Origin: Phaeobacter sp. A36a-5a | Lineage (GTDB): Bacteria; Pseudomonadota; Alphaproteobacteria; Rhodobacterales; Rhodobacteraceae | Direction of reading: 5' to 3' | Length of the DNA: 64,000 bases | NCBI RefSeq assembly: GCF_037911135.1 | Contig: NZ_JBBLYU010000001.1 | Span: forward strand, 1,116,001 to 1,180,000 | Shown here: piece after piece, positions 1-9,380 of the stretch | How the letters are laid out: each line of letters begins with the position of its first letter | Position numbering within the stretch: the first letter of the stretch is position 1 | Notes under the pieces: generated by a model | The model's input: the letters and a program-made list of their open reading frames with translations, nothing else | The model's database searches: none | What the model was told of the DNA's origin: nothing | Program-made: the position numbers and the translations under genes

Positions 1-672
1 TCACGGGATGGGACCGCGCGTATTCTGGCCTCGCATGGCGTGCGTCTTGGCGGGACCGATTTCGACCGGCAGCTGAGCATTGATCACGTGATGCCGCTGT
101 TGGGGCGCGGCAGTGCCATTCGCAACAGTTTTGGCGGCGGCAGCCTGCCTGCACCCAACCGGCTGTTCAACGATCTGGCGACCTGGCAGATGATCCCTTT
201 CCTCTATGCTGCCGACAGTCGCCGCGCCGCGCAGGATCTGGCGCGCAATGCCGAAGAACCTGAAAAACTGGCACGGCTTGTCTCCGTGTTGGAAGATGAG
301 CTGGGGCACGATCTGGCCTTTGCCGTTGAGCGGGGCAAAATCGCAGTCAATCACCCAGATCGCCGCCGCGCGGTGATTGATCTGAAGGTTCTGGAACCGG
401 GGCTGTCGGTGCCCCTGGACACGCAGACGCTTGAGCAGAGCCTGGCGAGCGATATCGACGAGATCACCGCCTGTGCCCGCGAGACCCTTCGTCGGGCGGA
501 TCTGCGCGGTGATCAGGTCACGCGGGTGGTTCTGGTCGGGGGTTCGGCCCTGCTTGCGGCGGTGCAGACGCAGATGCAGCAGCTCTGTCCGCGCGCTGAG
601 CTATATTCAGAGAACGCGATGACAGCTGTCGCCGATGGTCTGGCGCTGGCTGCGGGCAGCGCGTTTGCCTGA
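1..672 (+). CDS. Hsp70-family chaperone, C-terminal part (5' end outside window)
   Basis: The reading frame is open from the first base, so the gene is cut at its 5' end; 223 codons remain. The visible part has the Hsp70 actin-like ATPase signature of a YegD-type protein: HGVRLGGTDFDRQL near the start (the GGxDFD phosphate-binding element of Hsp70) and VVLVGGSALLAAVQ near the end (the third Hsp70 signature, VxLVGGSxxxP-like). The protein stops right after the ATPase domain with no substrate-binding domain, as in YegD rather than DnaK. It would be cytoplasmic. The client and function are unknown. Seen: motifs and missing 5' end. Inferred: YegD-like assignment. Confidence 0.8.
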   Translation, partial: SRDGTARILASHGVRLGGTDFDRQLSIDHVMPLLGRGSAIRNSFGGGSLPAPNRLFNDLATWQMIPFLYAADSRRAAQDLARNAEEPEKLARLVSVLEDELGHDLAFAVERGKIAVNHPDRRRAVIDLKVLEPGLSVPLDTQTLEQSLASDIDEITACARETLRRADLRGDQVTRVVLVGGSALLAAVQTQMQQLCPRAELYSENAMTAVADGLALAAGSAFA

Positions 673-790
673 GGCCGCGAACTGACGTCGGACATAGGCT
701 TGCGCCGGGGTGATCTGATGGCTGGTCTCGACGCAGATTTCAGCTAGACTGAAGGTTCAGCCCATAAGCTTCGGATTCAGGTTTTTTAAG

Positions 791-1663
791 ATGTTCCAGT
801 TGTTTCGCCCCTTCACCTCAGATGCCACCACCACTCATCGTCGAGCGCCGCTGCTGCTCAGCCGTCGGCTGTCAGCCATCGCCGTCACCGCGATGCTGGC
901 CTCTGGCCTTCCCCTTGCCGCGATGGCGGCATCCTGCGGCAATACCTCTGCCGGGTTTGAGACCTGGAAACGCGATTTCGCCCAGGAGGCGCAACGCGCC
1001 GGCGTCCGCCAGGCCGGGCTGAACGCGCTGGCCAATACCAGCTACGCCAGCCGCACCATCGCCGCAGATCGCAACCAGAAGAGCTTTCGCTATTCTCTTG
1101 AGAAATTCATGCAGATCCGCGGCGCCAATACGATCATCGCCCAAGGCCGCAAGCGCAAGGCACGCAATGCGGAGTTCTTTGCCGCCTTGGAACGCAAGTT
1201 CGGGGTTCCGGCCGGGATCCTGATTGCGATTCACGGTATGGAAACTGCGTTTGGCAATTACATGGGTGACAGTCAGGTGGTCTCGGCCATCGTGACGCTG
1301 ACCTACGACTGCCGCCGCTCCGATTTCTTCAAACCCCATGCCATTGGTGCGCTGAAACTGGTGGATCAGGGCGCCATTACCGGCGCGACCAAAGGCGCCA
1401 AACACGGCGAACTGGGGCACACCCAGTTCCTGCCGGGGAATGCGCTCAACTACGGTGTGGACTGGGATGGCAACGGGCGGGTGGATTTCTACAACATGGG
1501 GGATGCGCTGGCCTCAACCGCCCATTTCCTGCGCAAGAAAGGCTGGAAACCCGGGCGTGGCTACCAACAGGGGGAGCCGAATTACCGCGTGCTGAAGGAA
1601 TGGAATGCGGCAACCGTCTACCAGCAGTCGCTGGCCATCATGGGGCGCAAGATCGACGGCTGA
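791..1663 (+). CDS. Lytic murein transglycosylase, MltB/SLT_2 family
   Basis: 290 residues. A long N-terminal region with a hydrophobic segment (about residues 28-46, ending AMAASC) looks like a signal peptide, so the protein acts in the periplasm on peptidoglycan. The body carries the SLT_2 core: VPAGILIAIHGMETAFGNYMGD (residues about 139-160), with the catalytic Glu in HGMETAFG, and the later GHTQFLPGNALNYGVDWDGNGRVD stretch typical of MltB-like enzymes (usual Q-F-x-P-S motif here QFLPGN). MltB enzymes cleave the MurNAc-GlcNAc bond to give 1,6-anhydro products. No C-terminal peptidoglycan-binding domain is present, making it a short family member. It stands alone between an Hsp70-like gene and a convergent regulator. 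Confidence 0.88.
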   Translation: MFQLFRPFTSDATTTHRRAPLLLSRRLSAIAVTAMLASGLPLAAMAASCGNTSAGFETWKRDFAQEAQRAGVRQAGLNALANTSYASRTIAADRNQKSFRYSLEKFMQIRGANTIIAQGRKRKARNAEFFAALERKFGVPAGILIAIHGMETAFGNYMGDSQVVSAIVTLTYDCRRSDFFKPHAIGALKLVDQGAITGATKGAKHGELGHTQFLPGNALNYGVDWDGNGRVDFYNMGDALASTAHFLRKKGWKPGRGYQQGEPNYRVLKEWNAATVYQQSLAIMGRKIDG

Positions 1664-1719
1664 GGACACCGCCTGCTCATCCGCAACGGGGGGCTGCTGC
1701 TGTCGGCGGCTGCTGCGGC

Positions 1720-2727
1720 TCAGTTCCACCCCTTGCGGAAAAAATGCGGGCTGGCGCCGAACTTGCGTTTGAACTGGCGCGAGAAATGCGTGGCGCTGTT
1801 GAAGCCAGACGCCAGCGCGATCTCGGTCACTGACATCGAGGTCTCGTTCATCAGCGCAAAGGCATGGCTGAGCCGCATGTCGAAATAGACATGCATCGGG
1901 CTCTGGTCGAGATAGCGCGCAAACAGCCGCTCCAGCTGACGGCGCGAGATATCCAGCCGATCACAGAGCTCGCCGATTGAGAGTGGCTCCTCAATTGATT
2001 CCTGCATCAGCTGAAGCGCGTTCAGCAGCCGTTGGTTGCGGCTGCCGATTGCGACCGCGTAATTGGACTTCTGCGGTGTGCTCTGCCCGCCGGTACGCAC
2101 ATGCAGGCACATGTCGGCAACAATGATCGCCAGCTGCTTGCCATGGCGTTCCTCGATCAGGTTCAGCATCATATCTGTGGCTGCATTGCCGCCGCCGCAT
2201 GTCATCAGAGTATCGCTGATTTCAAAGATCCGAGGCGATGGGAGCAGGTCCGGATATCTCTCGACAAAACCGGGCTGGTTCTCCCAGTGCAGGGTGAACC
2301 GATGCTCGCCCAGCAGCCCAGCCTGCGCCAGAGCAAAGGCCCCGGTGCAGATGCCGCCGATCGAGCGGCCAAAGCGGCGTTCGCGCCGCAGCCAGTTCAA
2401 CACCGTCTCACTGGCGGCATTCTGCGGTTCCACGCCCGAGCAGACAAAAGCCAGAGCATCCCCCGGGAGCGGACCCATTGGCAGGTCCGGCGTGATGGTC
2501 ATCCCGTTTGAACAGCGGATCGGTTCGCCATCCGGTGTCATCACATACCAGCGATAGAGCTGCGTATTGGTGACCTGATTGGCAATGCGCAACGGCTCGA
2601 CGGCGGCCGCGATGGGCAGCATCGTCGCCTTCGGCAGCAGCAGGAAATAGAAATCCTGCGGCTCACCGTCAAAGGGGATCGTCAGATTGGCCGACGCCCC
2701 TTTTTGCACAAAATAGTCATCGATCAT
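1720..2727 (-). CDS. GlxA family transcriptional regulator (DJ-1/PfpI-like domain plus AraC HTH)
   Basis: 335 residues from the ATG at 2727; a GTG six codons upstream (2745) is an alternative. The N-terminal half (about residues 25-190) is a DJ-1/PfpI-like amidotransferase fold used as a ligand-sensing domain, with GGICTGAFALAQAGLL around the nucleophile elbow. The C-terminal part has two AraC helix-turn-helix units: LSIGELCDRLDISRRQLERLF and MSVTEIALASGFNSATHFSRQFKRKFG. GlxA-type regulators in this group control carnitine, choline, glycine betaine or arginine related genes; nothing nearby identifies the ligand here. It is convergent with the transglycosylase gene. Confidence 0.87.
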   Translation of the reverse strand: MIDDYFVQKGASANLTIPFDGEPQDFYFLLLPKATMLPIAAAVEPLRIANQVTNTQLYRWYVMTPDGEPIRCSNGMTITPDLPMGPLPGDALAFVCSGVEPQNAASETVLNWLRRERRFGRSIGGICTGAFALAQAGLLGEHRFTLHWENQPGFVERYPDLLPSPRIFEISDTLMTCGGGNAATDMMLNLIEERHGKQLAIIVADMCLHVRTGGQSTPQKSNYAVAIGSRNQRLLNALQLMQESIEEPLSIGELCDRLDISRRQLERLFARYLDQSPMHVYFDMRLSHAFALMNETSMSVTEIALASGFNSATHFSRQFKRKFGASPHFFRKGWN

Positions 2728-3000
2728 TTCGGGAACCTGTAACACACCGGTTTCGGTTGGGTCTGTGATCTTTGCTAGTTAACCCCGATCTGCGGCCTGC
2801 ATCCCACCTTTTGCGACGGCGGGGCGATGGTTTTCGACGCGGACCTGACTGTTTGCGCCACCGAAGCCGCATTCGGGTGCAGGGCACAGGCCAGCGCAAA
2901 AACAATCGCCGCCCCTTGCAGCCCAAATGTGGCGGCACTAAGACTCGGGTAATACTCAGTCGGCTATGATGCCGATACAATTCAAAGCAGGCAGGTCAAT
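2728..3000. other. Intergenic region between the GlxA-type regulator and clpP
   Basis: About 270 bases of divergent intergenic DNA that must hold the promoters of both flanking genes. I see no convincing small gene and no clear palindromic operator. A purine-rich ribosome-binding stretch (AAAGCAGG) lies just before the clpP start at 3001. Confidence 0.5.
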
Positions 3001-3633
3001 ATGGTCGATCCAAGAGAAACATACATGAACACGCTGGTGCCGATGGTGGTGGAACAGACCAGCCGCGGTGAACGCGCCTATGATATCTTTTCGCGCCTGC
3101 TGAAGGAGCGGATCATTTTCCTTAACGGTCCGGTTCACGACGGCATGAGTTCCCTGATCGTGGCCCAGCTGCTGCACCTTGAGGCGGAGAACCCGTCGAA
3201 AGAGATCTCGATGTATATCAACAGCCCCGGCGGCGTTGTGACCTCGGGCCTGTCGATCTATGACACCATGCAATACATCAAGCCGAAGGTTTCGACACTG
3301 GTGATCGGCCAGGCGGCCTCCATGGGCTCGCTGCTGCTGACGGCGGGTGAGGCGGGGATGCGGTTCTCGCTGCCCAACAGCCGCGTCATGGTGCATCAGC
3401 CCTCCGGTGGCTTCCAAGGGCAGGCGACGGATATCATGATCCACGCCGAGGAAACCCTGAAGCTGAAGAAGCGCCTGAACGAAATCTACGTCAAGCACAC
3501 CGGCCAGGAATACGACAAGATCGTGAACGCGCTGGAGCGGGATAATTTCATGTCTCCCGAAGAGGCGAAGGAATTCGGATTGATCGACGAAATCGTCGAA
3601 AACCGCAGCAAGCTGGACGACGAGGACAGCTGA
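3001..3633 (+). CDS. clpP: ATP-dependent Clp protease proteolytic subunit
   Basis: 210 residues, the usual ClpP length. The serine-protease triad is visible: Ser108 in [11 protein letters not shown], His132 in VMVHQPSGG and an Asp at about 181 in [19 protein letters not shown] (residues 71-78) is the conserved oxyanion-side strand. ClpP forms tetradecameric cytoplasmic chambers that degrade proteins fed by ClpX or ClpA. clpX follows 140 bases downstream on the same strand, the standard arrangement. A hairpin lies between the two genes, which may lower or uncouple clpX transcription. Confidence 0.97.
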   Translation: MVDPRETYMNTLVPMVVEQTSRGERAYDIFSRLLKERIIFLNGPVHDGMSSLIVAQLLHLEAENPSKEISMYINSPGGVVTSGLSIYDTMQYIKPKVSTLVIGQAASMGSLLLTAGEAGMRFSLPNSRVMVHQPSGGFQGQATDIMIHAEETLKLKKRLNEIYVKHTGQEYDKIVNALERDNFMSPEEAKEFGLIDEIVENRSKLDDEDS

Positions 3634-3653
3634 TCAGCGGTGTGAGCTGGCAG

Positions 3654-3680
3654 GTGTGCCCCGTCGTCATCGGGGCACAC
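3654..3680 (+). terminator. Stem-loop between clpP and clpX
   Basis: GTGTGCCCC and GGGGCACAC form a perfect 9-bp stem around a 9-base loop. It is followed only by TTTG, so it is a weak terminator at best; it may be an attenuator or a 3'-end stabilising structure for clpP mRNA. Confidence 0.5.
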
Positions 3681-3773
3681 TTTGCGATTGTGGCTGCTGT
3701 GCCTGTGGCATAAGCTGCCAATATTACGGGTGGCGCAGGAGGCGCATGCACGCCCTGGACGGAAAGGTAGACC

Positions 3774-5042
3774 ATGGCAACGAACTCAAGCGGCGACAGT
3801 AAGAACACGCTTTATTGCAGCTTCTGCGGCAAGAGCCAGCATGAGGTACGCAAGCTTATTGCGGGCCCAACCGTGTTCATCTGCGACGAATGCGTCGAAC
3901 TGTGCATGGACATCATCCGCGAAGAGACAAAGGCCTCCGGGCTGAAGTCCACCGACGGCGTTCCGACGCCGAAGGACATCTGCGAGGTCCTTGACGATTA
4001 TGTGATCGGTCAGGCAATGGCCAAGCGGGTGCTGTCTGTTGCGGTGCACAACCACTACAAGCGCCTGAATCACGCTCAGAAGGCGGGTTCGGACATCGAA
4101 TTGTCAAAATCCAACATTTTGCTGATCGGCCCAACCGGCTGCGGCAAGACGCTGCTGGCGCAGACGCTGGCGCGTATTCTGGATGTGCCCTTCACCATGG
4201 CGGATGCGACCACGCTGACCGAAGCCGGTTATGTGGGCGAGGATGTCGAGAATATCATTCTCAAGCTGTTGCAGGCGTCGGAATACAACGTCGAACGTGC
4301 GCAGCGCGGCATCGTCTACATCGACGAGGTCGACAAGATCACCCGCAAGTCGGAAAACCCTTCGATCACCCGCGACGTGTCGGGCGAGGGGGTGCAGCAG
4401 GCGCTGCTGAAGCTGATGGAAGGTACCGTGGCCAGCGTGCCGCCGCAGGGCGGGCGCAAGCATCCGCAGCAGGAATTCCTGCAGGTGGACACCACCAATA
4501 TCCTGTTCATCTGCGGTGGTGCCTTCGCCGGTCTCGACAAGATCATCAAACAGCGCGGCAAGGGCTCGGCCATGGGCTTTGGCGCGGATGTGCGTGATGA
4601 CAGCGATGCGGGTGTCGGTGAAACCTTCAAGAAGCTTGAACCTGAAGACCTGCTAAAATTCGGCCTGATCCCGGAATTCGTCGGCCGTCTGCCGGTTCTG
4701 GCAACACTGGAAGATCTGGATGAGGACGCGCTGATCACCATTCTGACCAAGCCGAAGAATGCTCTGGTCAAACAGTATCAGCGCCTGTTCGAGCTGGAAG
4801 ATACCGAGCTGGACTTTACCGAGGAAGCGCTGAGTGCGATAGCGAAGAAAGCGATCGAACGCAAAACCGGCGCCCGTGGTCTGCGCTCCATTCTGGAGGA
4901 TATCCTGCTCGACACCATGTTTGAGCTGCCGGGAATGGACAGCGTCGAGAAAGTGGTCGTGAACGAAGAGGCTGTGAACTCGGACGCACAACCGCTGATG
5001 ATCCACGCCGACGCCGAAAAAGAGTCGGCGACAGCTGGTTAA
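3774..5042 (+). CDS. clpX: ATP-dependent Clp protease ATP-binding subunit ClpX
   Basis: 422 residues. The N-terminal zinc-binding domain has its four cysteines in [11 protein letters not shown] and CDECVELC. The AAA+ module follows: Walker A GPTGCGKT, pore loop GYVGED, Walker [10 protein letters not shown] and the sensor/IGF-loop region ([30 protein letters not shown]). ClpX unfolds tagged substrates and threads them into ClpP. Start chosen at ATG 3774 after GGAAAGG. Downstream is an unrelated RidA gene about 100 bases away. Confidence 0.97.
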   Translation: MATNSSGDSKNTLYCSFCGKSQHEVRKLIAGPTVFICDECVELCMDIIREETKASGLKSTDGVPTPKDICEVLDDYVIGQAMAKRVLSVAVHNHYKRLNHAQKAGSDIELSKSNILLIGPTGCGKTLLAQTLARILDVPFTMADATTLTEAGYVGEDVENIILKLLQASEYNVERAQRGIVYIDEVDKITRKSENPSITRDVSGEGVQQALLKLMEGTVASVPPQGGRKHPQQEFLQVDTTNILFICGGAFAGLDKIIKQRGKGSAMGFGADVRDDSDAGVGETFKKLEPEDLLKFGLIPEFVGRLPVLATLEDLDEDALITILTKPKNALVKQYQRLFELEDTELDFTEEALSAIAKKAIERKTGARGLRSILEDILLDTMFELPGMDSVEKVVVNEEAVNSDAQPLMIHADAEKESATAG

Positions 5043-5148
5043 GCTTTGGAGCGATGCCAATGGCTGAGCTGAGATGATTGAAAGGCGGCGTGAGGGTAAC
5101 CTTGCGCCGCTTTTCCATGTGATTTTCGGTAAGAAAGAGACAGAGAAC

Positions 5149-5508
5149 ATGATCAAACGCATTTCCTCCGGAGGCGAATTTGAGGCCAAGATCGGCTATT
5201 GCCGCGCCGTGGTTGCGGGCGGCTTTGTGCATGTGGCAGGCACCGTGGGACAGGGGGACGACGTGGTCGCGCAGTGCCAGTCAGCGCTTAATATCATTGG
5301 GGCCGCGCTTGAGCAGGCGGGCAGCAGTTTTGCCGATGTGGTACGGGTGAACTACTACCTGCCCGATCGCGCTGAGTTCGAGCCCTGCTGGCCGCTGTTG
5401 GCGCAGACCTTTGGCGATAACCCGCCAGCTGCCACGATGATCGAATGCGGGCTGATTGATCCCAAGTTTCGGATCGAGATCGAGGTAACGGCCCTGGCGT
5501 CGGCCTAA
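5149..5508 (+). CDS. RidA family protein (YjgF/YER057c/UK114)
   Basis: 119 residues from ATG 5149, preceded by AAGAAAGAGA. The chorismate-mutase-like RidA fold is recognised from VAGGFVHVAGTVGQ, SSFADVVRVNYYLPDR and the C-terminal PAATMIECGLIDPKFRIEIEVTAL, where the family has the Arg that binds the substrate carboxylate (here PKFRIEIE). Canonical RidA hydrolyses reactive enamines/imines made by PLP enzymes; this divergent subgroup (RidA with a Cys at the P-x-x-T-M-I-E-C position) is less certain. A second family member lies at 26643. Confidence 0.85.
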   Translation: MIKRISSGGEFEAKIGYCRAVVAGGFVHVAGTVGQGDDVVAQCQSALNIIGAALEQAGSSFADVVRVNYYLPDRAEFEPCWPLLAQTFGDNPPAATMIECGLIDPKFRIEIEVTALASA

Positions 5509-5537
5509 GGGGAACTCTGGCCTGGGCCGACTGCGGG

Positions 5538-5825
5538 CTAGAACTCGAAACTACGCATAGGGGCGGTTTCCTTGCGGCGCCGCTCCATCAGCTTCTGCAA
5601 CTCGCTTTTCTCTGGGTCTGCATCCAGGCCCAGCATGGATTTCGCCGCGTCCAGCGTTTTCATTGTCATCTGCTGCCAATCTCCTTCATCCGGTTCGGTC
5701 AGGCGGATCGTCTTTGGCCCCTGCTGGGCACGGTCGCCGTGGATCATCAGGCTGGTCACCTGCATCAGGTCCAGCACAGTAACGGCGACAATAAGGGTTG
5801 CGACCAGAGAAAGGATGAAGCGCAC
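5538..5825 (-). CDS. Conserved hypothetical protein with N-terminal membrane segment
   Basis: 95 residues. Residues 4-26 (ILSLVATLIVAVTVLDLMQV) form a single membrane anchor or uncleaved signal; the rest is a charged tail with TIRLTEPDEGDWQQMTMKTLDAAKSMLG and ends RRRKETAPMRSFEF. I recognise no domain. The gene sits alone, convergent with the RidA gene. Length and composition are typical of small Rhodobacteraceae-specific envelope proteins; function unknown. Confidence 0.6.
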   Translation of the reverse strand: MRFILSLVATLIVAVTVLDLMQVTSLMIHGDRAQQGPKTIRLTEPDEGDWQQMTMKTLDAAKSMLGLDADPEKSELQKLMERRRKETAPMRSFEF

Positions 5826-5997
5826 GGGCGGCCTCGCTATCGGATGTTAAGAATTCACGCGCATCTTAGGCGGCAATTATGGCCCGATTGTGCAAATGCC
5901 CGAGAAGTTTTGCGACAATCCCCATGGGCGGGTGCAGCGTGTCTGGACCTTGGCGGTAAATTGCGCCATATCAGAAGCGAAATTTTCGGAGGAACCG

Positions 5998-6384
5998 ATG
6001 GGAATCCTGAACTCTCTCTTGCGGGCTGTGACCTGGTGGAACGGCTCGACCCTGAATACGCGTATCTTCACCGCCCGTAAGGGCACCAAGGTGGGTGAGG
6101 ACGATCAGGGCAACGTGTATTATCGCAATGCCGACGACAGCAAGCGCTGGGTGATGTTCAACGGCGAGGTTGAGGCCTCGCGCATCGGGGCAGATTGGCA
6201 TGGCTGGTTGCACCGCACGTTTGACGAAGTGCCGTCCGAAAAACCTCTGGCGCATAAACCCTGGGAAAAGCCGCATCAGGAAAACCTGACCGGCACCATG
6301 CTGGCCTATGCGCCGGCCGGGTCGATCCGCGCAGCCGGAGCTCCCAAGGAACGCAGCGACTATGAAGCATGGTCGCCGGAATAA
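5998..6384 (+). CDS. NADH:ubiquinone oxidoreductase subunit NDUFA12 family protein
   Basis: 128 residues from ATG 5998, preceded by TCGGAGGAACCG. The NDUFA12 (B17.2) pattern is clear: [51 protein letters not shown], followed by [19 protein letters not shown]. This is an accessory complex I subunit shared by alphaproteobacteria and mitochondria, thought to help assemble or stabilise the matrix arm. The nuo operon is not in the window; as usual in this group the gene travels with mlaD, a DUF2155 gene and aat. Confidence 0.92.
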   Translation: MGILNSLLRAVTWWNGSTLNTRIFTARKGTKVGEDDQGNVYYRNADDSKRWVMFNGEVEASRIGADWHGWLHRTFDEVPSEKPLAHKPWEKPHQENLTGTMLAYAPAGSIRAAGAPKERSDYEAWSPE

Positions 6385-6479
6385 GCATCGGTCACATCTG
6401 ATCGAGACAACAGCGTCGCCAGCGGCGCTGGCCGGTCGGCGCAGGTGTCGACCCATCCAAAGGCAGGGGCTGAAACAGC

Positions 6480-6932
6480 ATGTCGCATAACACTACCGAG
6501 GTTCTGGCAGGTGGGCTGGTTCTGGCCGCTGCCATCGGATTTGCCGTCTATGCCGGTCAGGCAGCCGGTCTGTCGCGCGCCGGCTCTGCTTATGAGCTGA
6601 ACGCCTCGTTCCGGTCTCTGGAAGGGGTGAGCGTCGGCACCGATGTCCGTCTTGCCGGTGTCAAGATCGGCACGGTCACCGGTGTTGAACTGAACCCGCA
6701 GACCTTTCGTGCCGATACCCGGTTCTCCGTCAAGGAAGGGATCGAGATCCCCGACGACAGCGCGGTGGTGATTTCTTCCGAAGGCCTGCTTGGCGGCAAC
6801 TTCGTTGAGGTGATGCCCGGTGGATCGCCCTTTGCCTTTGAGGCGGGGGACGCGGTGGAGGACACTCAGGGCGCGGTCAGCCTGATCTCGCTTCTGGTGA
6901 AATTTGTTGCAGGCAGCGGAGACGAAGGCTGA
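6480..6932 (+). CDS. mlaD: Phospholipid transport substrate-binding MCE protein MlaD
   Basis: 150 residues. One N-terminal membrane anchor (about residues 8-30, VLAGGLVLAAAIGFAVYAGQAAG) is followed by a single MCE domain: AGSAYELNASFRSLEGVSVGTDVRLAGVKIGTVTGVEL ... VVISSEGLLGGNFVEVMPGG. MlaD hexamers sit on the inner membrane and bind phospholipids for the MlaFEB ABC complex that maintains outer-membrane asymmetry. The remaining mla genes are not here. The stop overlaps the next start (TGATG at 6930-6934), so translation is coupled with the DUF2155 gene. Confidence 0.9.
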   Translation: MSHNTTEVLAGGLVLAAAIGFAVYAGQAAGLSRAGSAYELNASFRSLEGVSVGTDVRLAGVKIGTVTGVELNPQTFRADTRFSVKEGIEIPDDSAVVISSEGLLGGNFVEVMPGGSPFAFEAGDAVEDTQGAVSLISLLVKFVAGSGDEG

Positions 6933-7294
6933 TGCGTCTGATTGCGGCGCTTTTTGCACTTGCGATGGCCACAGGTGTCGCTTGGGCGCAGGGGGCTGCT
7001 GAAAATGGCACCTCCGCCGTTTTGCGCGGCCTCGACAAGGTCAATGGTCAGACGCAGGATCTGGAAATTCCGGTGGGCGGCAGCGCTGAGATATTTGGCG
7101 TGATCGTTAGCCTGCAGGAATGCCGCTTTCCTGCCGACAACCCAACCGGCGATGCCTATGCCTATGTGACGGTGCGCAATCCCAATGATGCCACGGTTTA
7201 TTTTGACGGCTGGATGATCGCGTCAAGCCCGGCTTTGAACGCGCTGGATCACAGCCGCTATGATATCTGGGTGATGCGCTGCACCAACGCCTGA
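6932..7294 (+). CDS. DUF2155 domain-containing secreted protein
   Basis: 120 residues. Signal peptide at residues 1-20 (LIAALFALAMATGVAWAQG). The mature part matches DUF2155: LRGLDKVNGQTQDLEIPVGG, FGVIVSLQECRFPADNPTGDAYAYVTV and a C-terminal FDGWMIASSPALNALDHSRYDIWVMRC. The pattern 'D K V N G x x x D' and the final D-V/I-W-V-x-x-C are family hallmarks. Function is unknown; in this family the proteins are periplasmic and are repeatedly found beside aat and NDUFA12. Its last 37 bases overlap the 3' end of aat on the other strand. Confidence 0.88.
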   Translation: MRLIAALFALAMATGVAWAQGAAENGTSAVLRGLDKVNGQTQDLEIPVGGSAEIFGVIVSLQECRFPADNPTGDAYAYVTVRNPNDATVYFDGWMIASSPALNALDHSRYDIWVMRCTNA

Positions 7295-7890
7295 GGCGTG
7301 GGCAGGGGGGCGGCGGTAAAATCCGCGTCAATATCCAGCGCCTCCCGCAATTGGCGGCGATAGCGCGCCCGGCTGATCTCGACCGCGCCGAGAGAGGCGA
7401 GATGCGGCGTCAGGAACTGCGTATCACAGAGGGTGAAACCCGTCTGTTGCAGCCGATCCATCAGATAGGCCAATGCGATCTTTGACGCGTCCCGGCGCCG
7501 GGAGAACATGCTCTCACCGAAGAACGCACCGCCCAGCACAACCCCATAGACGCCACCTGTCAGCTCACCTGCTTGATAAACCTCAAGCGAATGGGCGTTG
7601 CCCTGCTGGTGCAGGTCAATGTAGCGGGCGCGGATTTCTGGGTTGATCCATGTCTCGGCGCGATCGGCACAGCCGTCAAGCACTGCGGCAAAATCCCGGT
7701 TCACGGCAATTTCATGCCCCCCCTTTCGCAGGGTTTTGGCCAGCGAGCGCGACAGATGAAATCCACCGATCGGGAACACGCCGCGCCGCTTCGGATCTAC
7801 CCAGAAAACGTCGGGGTCGTCCCGGCTCTCGGCCATGGGAAAAACGCCGACGGAATAGGCGTGAAGCAGCAGTTCTGGCGTGAGGGTCAT
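7258..7890 (-). CDS. aat: Leucyl/phenylalanyl-tRNA-protein transferase
   Basis: 210 residues. Family signature VFPM near residue 18, WVDPKRRGVFPI, FHLSRSLAKTLRKGGHEIAVNRDFAAVLDGCA, then the core HSLEVYQAGELTGGVYGVVLGGAFFGESMFSRRRDASKIAL and TLCDTQFLTPHLASLGAVEISR. Aat adds Leu or Phe from charged tRNA to N-terminal Lys/Arg of proteins, making N-degrons for the ClpS/ClpAP pathway. It lies 37 bases into the convergent DUF2155 gene and upstream of nothing in its own direction; accC lies behind it on the same strand. Confidence 0.95.
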   Translation of the reverse strand: MTLTPELLLHAYSVGVFPMAESRDDPDVFWVDPKRRGVFPIGGFHLSRSLAKTLRKGGHEIAVNRDFAAVLDGCADRAETWINPEIRARYIDLHQQGNAHSLEVYQAGELTGGVYGVVLGGAFFGESMFSRRRDASKIALAYLMDRLQQTGFTLCDTQFLTPHLASLGAVEISRARYRRQLREALDIDADFTAAPLPTPQALVQRITQIS

Positions 7891-7982
7891 AAGGCTAGTC
7901 TAAAACGGGATCGTGTGTTCGGGGAAATGGAAAACGCGATGATACAAGGCAAAGGGCAGGGGTAAAAATCGGGCAGCGGGAA

Positions 7983-8010
7983 AGAAAAAAGGCGGCCCCG
8001 CAAGGCCGCC
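7983..8010 (-). terminator. Rho-independent terminator of accB-accC
   Basis: On the minus strand GGCGGCC and GGCCGCC pair around a 6-base loop and are followed by TTTTTTC. It lies immediately after the accC stop at 8019. Confidence 0.85.
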
Positions 8011-8018
8011 CCAAATGA

Positions 8019-9371
8019 TCAGGCGTTACCGAGATTGGTTTCCAGCCATTTTTCCAGCCAATGAATATTGTACTGCCCGGTGTGGATATCCTTCTCTTCG
8101 AGCAGCGCGTGGAACAGCGGAACGGTGGTGTCGACACCATCCACGATCAGCTCTCCCAGGGCACGGCTGAGACGCGCCAAGGCCTCTGGCCGGTCGCGGC
8201 CATGCACGATCAGCTTGCCAATCAGGCTGTCGTAGTAGGGCGGGATCGAATAGCCGTCGTAAAGCGCCGAATCCATCCGCACACCCAGCCCGCCGGGGGC
8301 GTGATACTGGGTGATCTTGCCCGGACAGGGCGAGAAGTTCGGCAGTTTCTCGGCGTTGATCCGCACCTCGATCGAGTGACCGTTGATCTCCAGATCGTCC
8401 TGTGTGAACGACATCGGCAGGCCTTCGGCGACCCGGATCTGCTCGCGCACCAGATCGACACCGAAAATGCTCTCGGTGACCGGATGTTCCACCTGCAGGC
8501 GGGTGTTCATCTCGATGAAGTAGAATTCACCGTTTTCATAGAGGAACTCGATGGTGCCAGCGCCAATGTAATTGATCTTTGCAACAGCATCCGCACAGGT
8601 CTTGCCGATCCGCGCGCGTTCCTCCGGGGTAATGCAGGGGCCGGGAGCCTCCTCGAAAACCTTCTGGTGGCGCCGCTGCAGCGAACAGTCGCGCTCGCCC
8701 AGATGCACGGCATTGCCCTTGCCGTCGCCAAAGACCTGGATCTCGATGTGGCGCGGTGTGGTCAGGTATTTCTCGATATAGACCTCATCGTTGCCAAAGG
8801 CGGCTTTGCCTTCGGCGCGGGCAGTCATGAAGGCCTGTTCCATGTCGGCGGCGGTCTTGGCCACCTTCATGCCACGTCCGCCACCGCCGGCGGTGGCCTT
8901 GATGATCACCGGATAGCCGATGTCCTCGCCAATTTTCTTGGCAGTTTCCAGATCCGGTACACCACCGTCGGAGCCGGGCACGCAGGGCACGCCCAGATCC
9001 TTCATGGTGTCCTTTGCGGTGATCTTGTCGCCCATGACGCGGATATGTTCCGCGGTGGGGCCGATAAAGGTCAGCCCGTGGTCTTCGACGATCTGAACGA
9101 AATTGGCATTCTCCGACAGGAAGCCATAGCCGGGATGGATCGCCTGAGCACCGGTGATCTCGCAGGCGGAGATGATGGCGGGGATCGACAGGTAGCTGTG
9201 GGTGCCGGACGGCGGTCCGATACAGACGGATTCGTCGGCCATGCGAACATGCATCGCATCCGCGTCAGCGGTGGAATGCACGGCAACCGACTTGATGCCC
9301 ATTTCCCGGCAGGCGCGGATCACGCGCAGCGCGATCTCACCTCGGTTGGCAATCAGGATCTTATCAAACAT
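8019..9371 (-). CDS. accC: Acetyl-CoA carboxylase biotin carboxylase subunit
   Basis: 450 residues. Biotin carboxylase order is complete: N-terminal [22 protein letters not shown]-grasp glycine loop [49 protein letters not shown], and [16 protein letters not shown] with the metal-binding Glu/Asn residues. It carboxylates biotin carried by AccB using ATP and bicarbonate, the first half-reaction of malonyl-CoA synthesis. accB lies 9 bases upstream on the same strand. Confidence 0.97.
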   Translation of the reverse strand: MFDKILIANRGEIALRVIRACREMGIKSVAVHSTADADAMHVRMADESVCIGPPSGTHSYLSIPAIISACEITGAQAIHPGYGFLSENANFVQIVEDHGLTFIGPTAEHIRVMGDKITAKDTMKDLGVPCVPGSDGGVPDLETAKKIGEDIGYPVIIKATAGGGGRGMKVAKTAADMEQAFMTARAEGKAAFGNDEVYIEKYLTTPRHIEIQVFGDGKGNAVHLGERDCSLQRRHQKVFEEAPGPCITPEERARIGKTCADAVAKINYIGAGTIEFLYENGEFYFIEMNTRLQVEHPVTESIFGVDLVREQIRVAEGLPMSFTQDDLEINGHSIEVRINAEKLPNFSPCPGKITQYHAPGGLGVRMDSALYDGYSIPPYYDSLIGKLIVHGRDRPEALARLSRALGELIVDGVDTTVPLFHALLEEKDIHTGQYNIHWLEKWLETNLGNA

Positions 9372-9380
9372 GTTGGACCC

